64,000 nucleotides of DNA from Pradoshia eiseniae (lineage in GTDB: Bacteria; Bacillota; Bacilli; Bacillales; Pradoshiaceae). The stretch lies in NCBI RefSeq assembly GCF_002946355.1, contig NZ_PKOZ01000006.1, forward strand, positions 159,828 to 223,827, written 5' to 3'. The notes under the pieces were generated by a model, which was not told the DNA's origin, did no database searches, and worked only from the letters and a program-made list of their open reading frames with translations. Position 1 is the first letter of the stretch; each line of letters begins with the position of its first letter. This document shows positions 63,924 through 64,000 of the stretch, piece by piece. Made by a program: the position numbers and the translations under genes.

Positions 63924-64000
63924 TGAACTGCACCCTATAAAGTAGACAGTTTAATAAAAAGGGATGTGCCGTGTTTATGCGGCGATGAGATGACTTCGGT
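63924..64000. mobile_element. probable end of an IS3-family (IS150-group) insertion sequence, cut by the window edge
   Basis: TGAACTGCACCC at 63924, followed by TATAAAGTAGACAG, resembles the terminal inverted repeat of IS150-type elements (IS150 begins TGTACTGCACCC). Only 77 bases are visible, so left or right end, transposase frame and target duplication cannot be judged. It starts 24 bases after the subtilase stop. Confidence 0.45.

Overview
The window is a moderate-GC, low-repeat chromosomal segment of an endospore-former-type Firmicute (family Bacillaceae, not Bacillus subtilis itself). Evidence: strong AGGAGG-type ribosome sites, frequent GTG/TTG starts, and a gene set whose nearest familiar relatives are B. 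subtilis genes (glpPFKD, the nine-gene dppA-E/ykfA-D operon, liaIHFSR, yhcYZ, ykoST, thrD/yclM, yhgE, yvsH, and the ForCE formate dehydrogenase). No rRNA, tRNA, prophage or CRISPR was seen. The only mobile-element trace is a probable IS3/IS150-type end at the extreme right.

Layout. 1-5.5 kb: a beta-helix protein running off the left edge, a 0.8 kb gene-free stretch carrying a decayed copy of the liaI leader and 5' end, an MFS exporter, an alpha/beta hydrolase, and a CoA-disulfide reductase-rhodanese fusion with a CstR-like operator in its promoter. 5.7-9.9 kb: a basic amino acid permease behind a lysine riboswitch, gluconokinase, and a ResA-like thioredoxin. 10-15.4 kb: glycerol catabolism (glpP, glpF, glpK, glpD). 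The glpF and glpD leaders each carry a terminator of the type controlled by GlpP, and a consensus CcpA site overlaps the glpF promoter. 15.5-21.8 kb: a large YhgE/Pip membrane protein, an MhqD-like esterase plus flavin reductase behind an MhqR-like operator, and an ADP-ribosylglycohydrolase. 21.9-31.3 kb: the dpp-ykf murein-peptide uptake and recycling operon with a CodY-like box on its promoter. 31.5-38.5 kb: a DUF1541 lipoprotein, DedA, the YkoT/YkoS pair, a HAD phosphatase, aspartokinase III and a sirtuin. 38.5-38.9 kb: a 74-bp tandem repeat array.

39-49 kb: a FAD protein, GNAT, VOC protein, diverged QueA paralogue and SDR (minus strand); the YhcYZ two-component pair and a DMT exporter (plus strand); then glycerate kinase with a GntP permease. 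49.7-55.5 kb: an MFS transporter, FdhD, and divergently the non-canonical formate dehydrogenase ForC with its DUF1641 partner ForE behind a sigma-B-like promoter. 55.6-59.1 kb: the LiaRS-controlled envelope stress locus (liaIHFSR without liaG). 59.4-63.9 kb: a 1490-residue secreted subtilase with lysine-rich C-terminal repeats.

The common themes are carbon and peptide scavenging under CcpA/CodY control and responses to thiol, quinone and envelope stress. The least explained signals are: (i) the lia leader present twice, 58 kb apart and inverted, with the non-coding part much better conserved (7 differences in about 116 bases) than the coding part; (ii) the 74-bp array of hairpin-forming units; (iii) a QueA-fold enzyme with altered motifs translationally coupled to an SDR. 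Operator and promoter calls are pattern matches made by eye; family assignments are from remembered family features, not searches.
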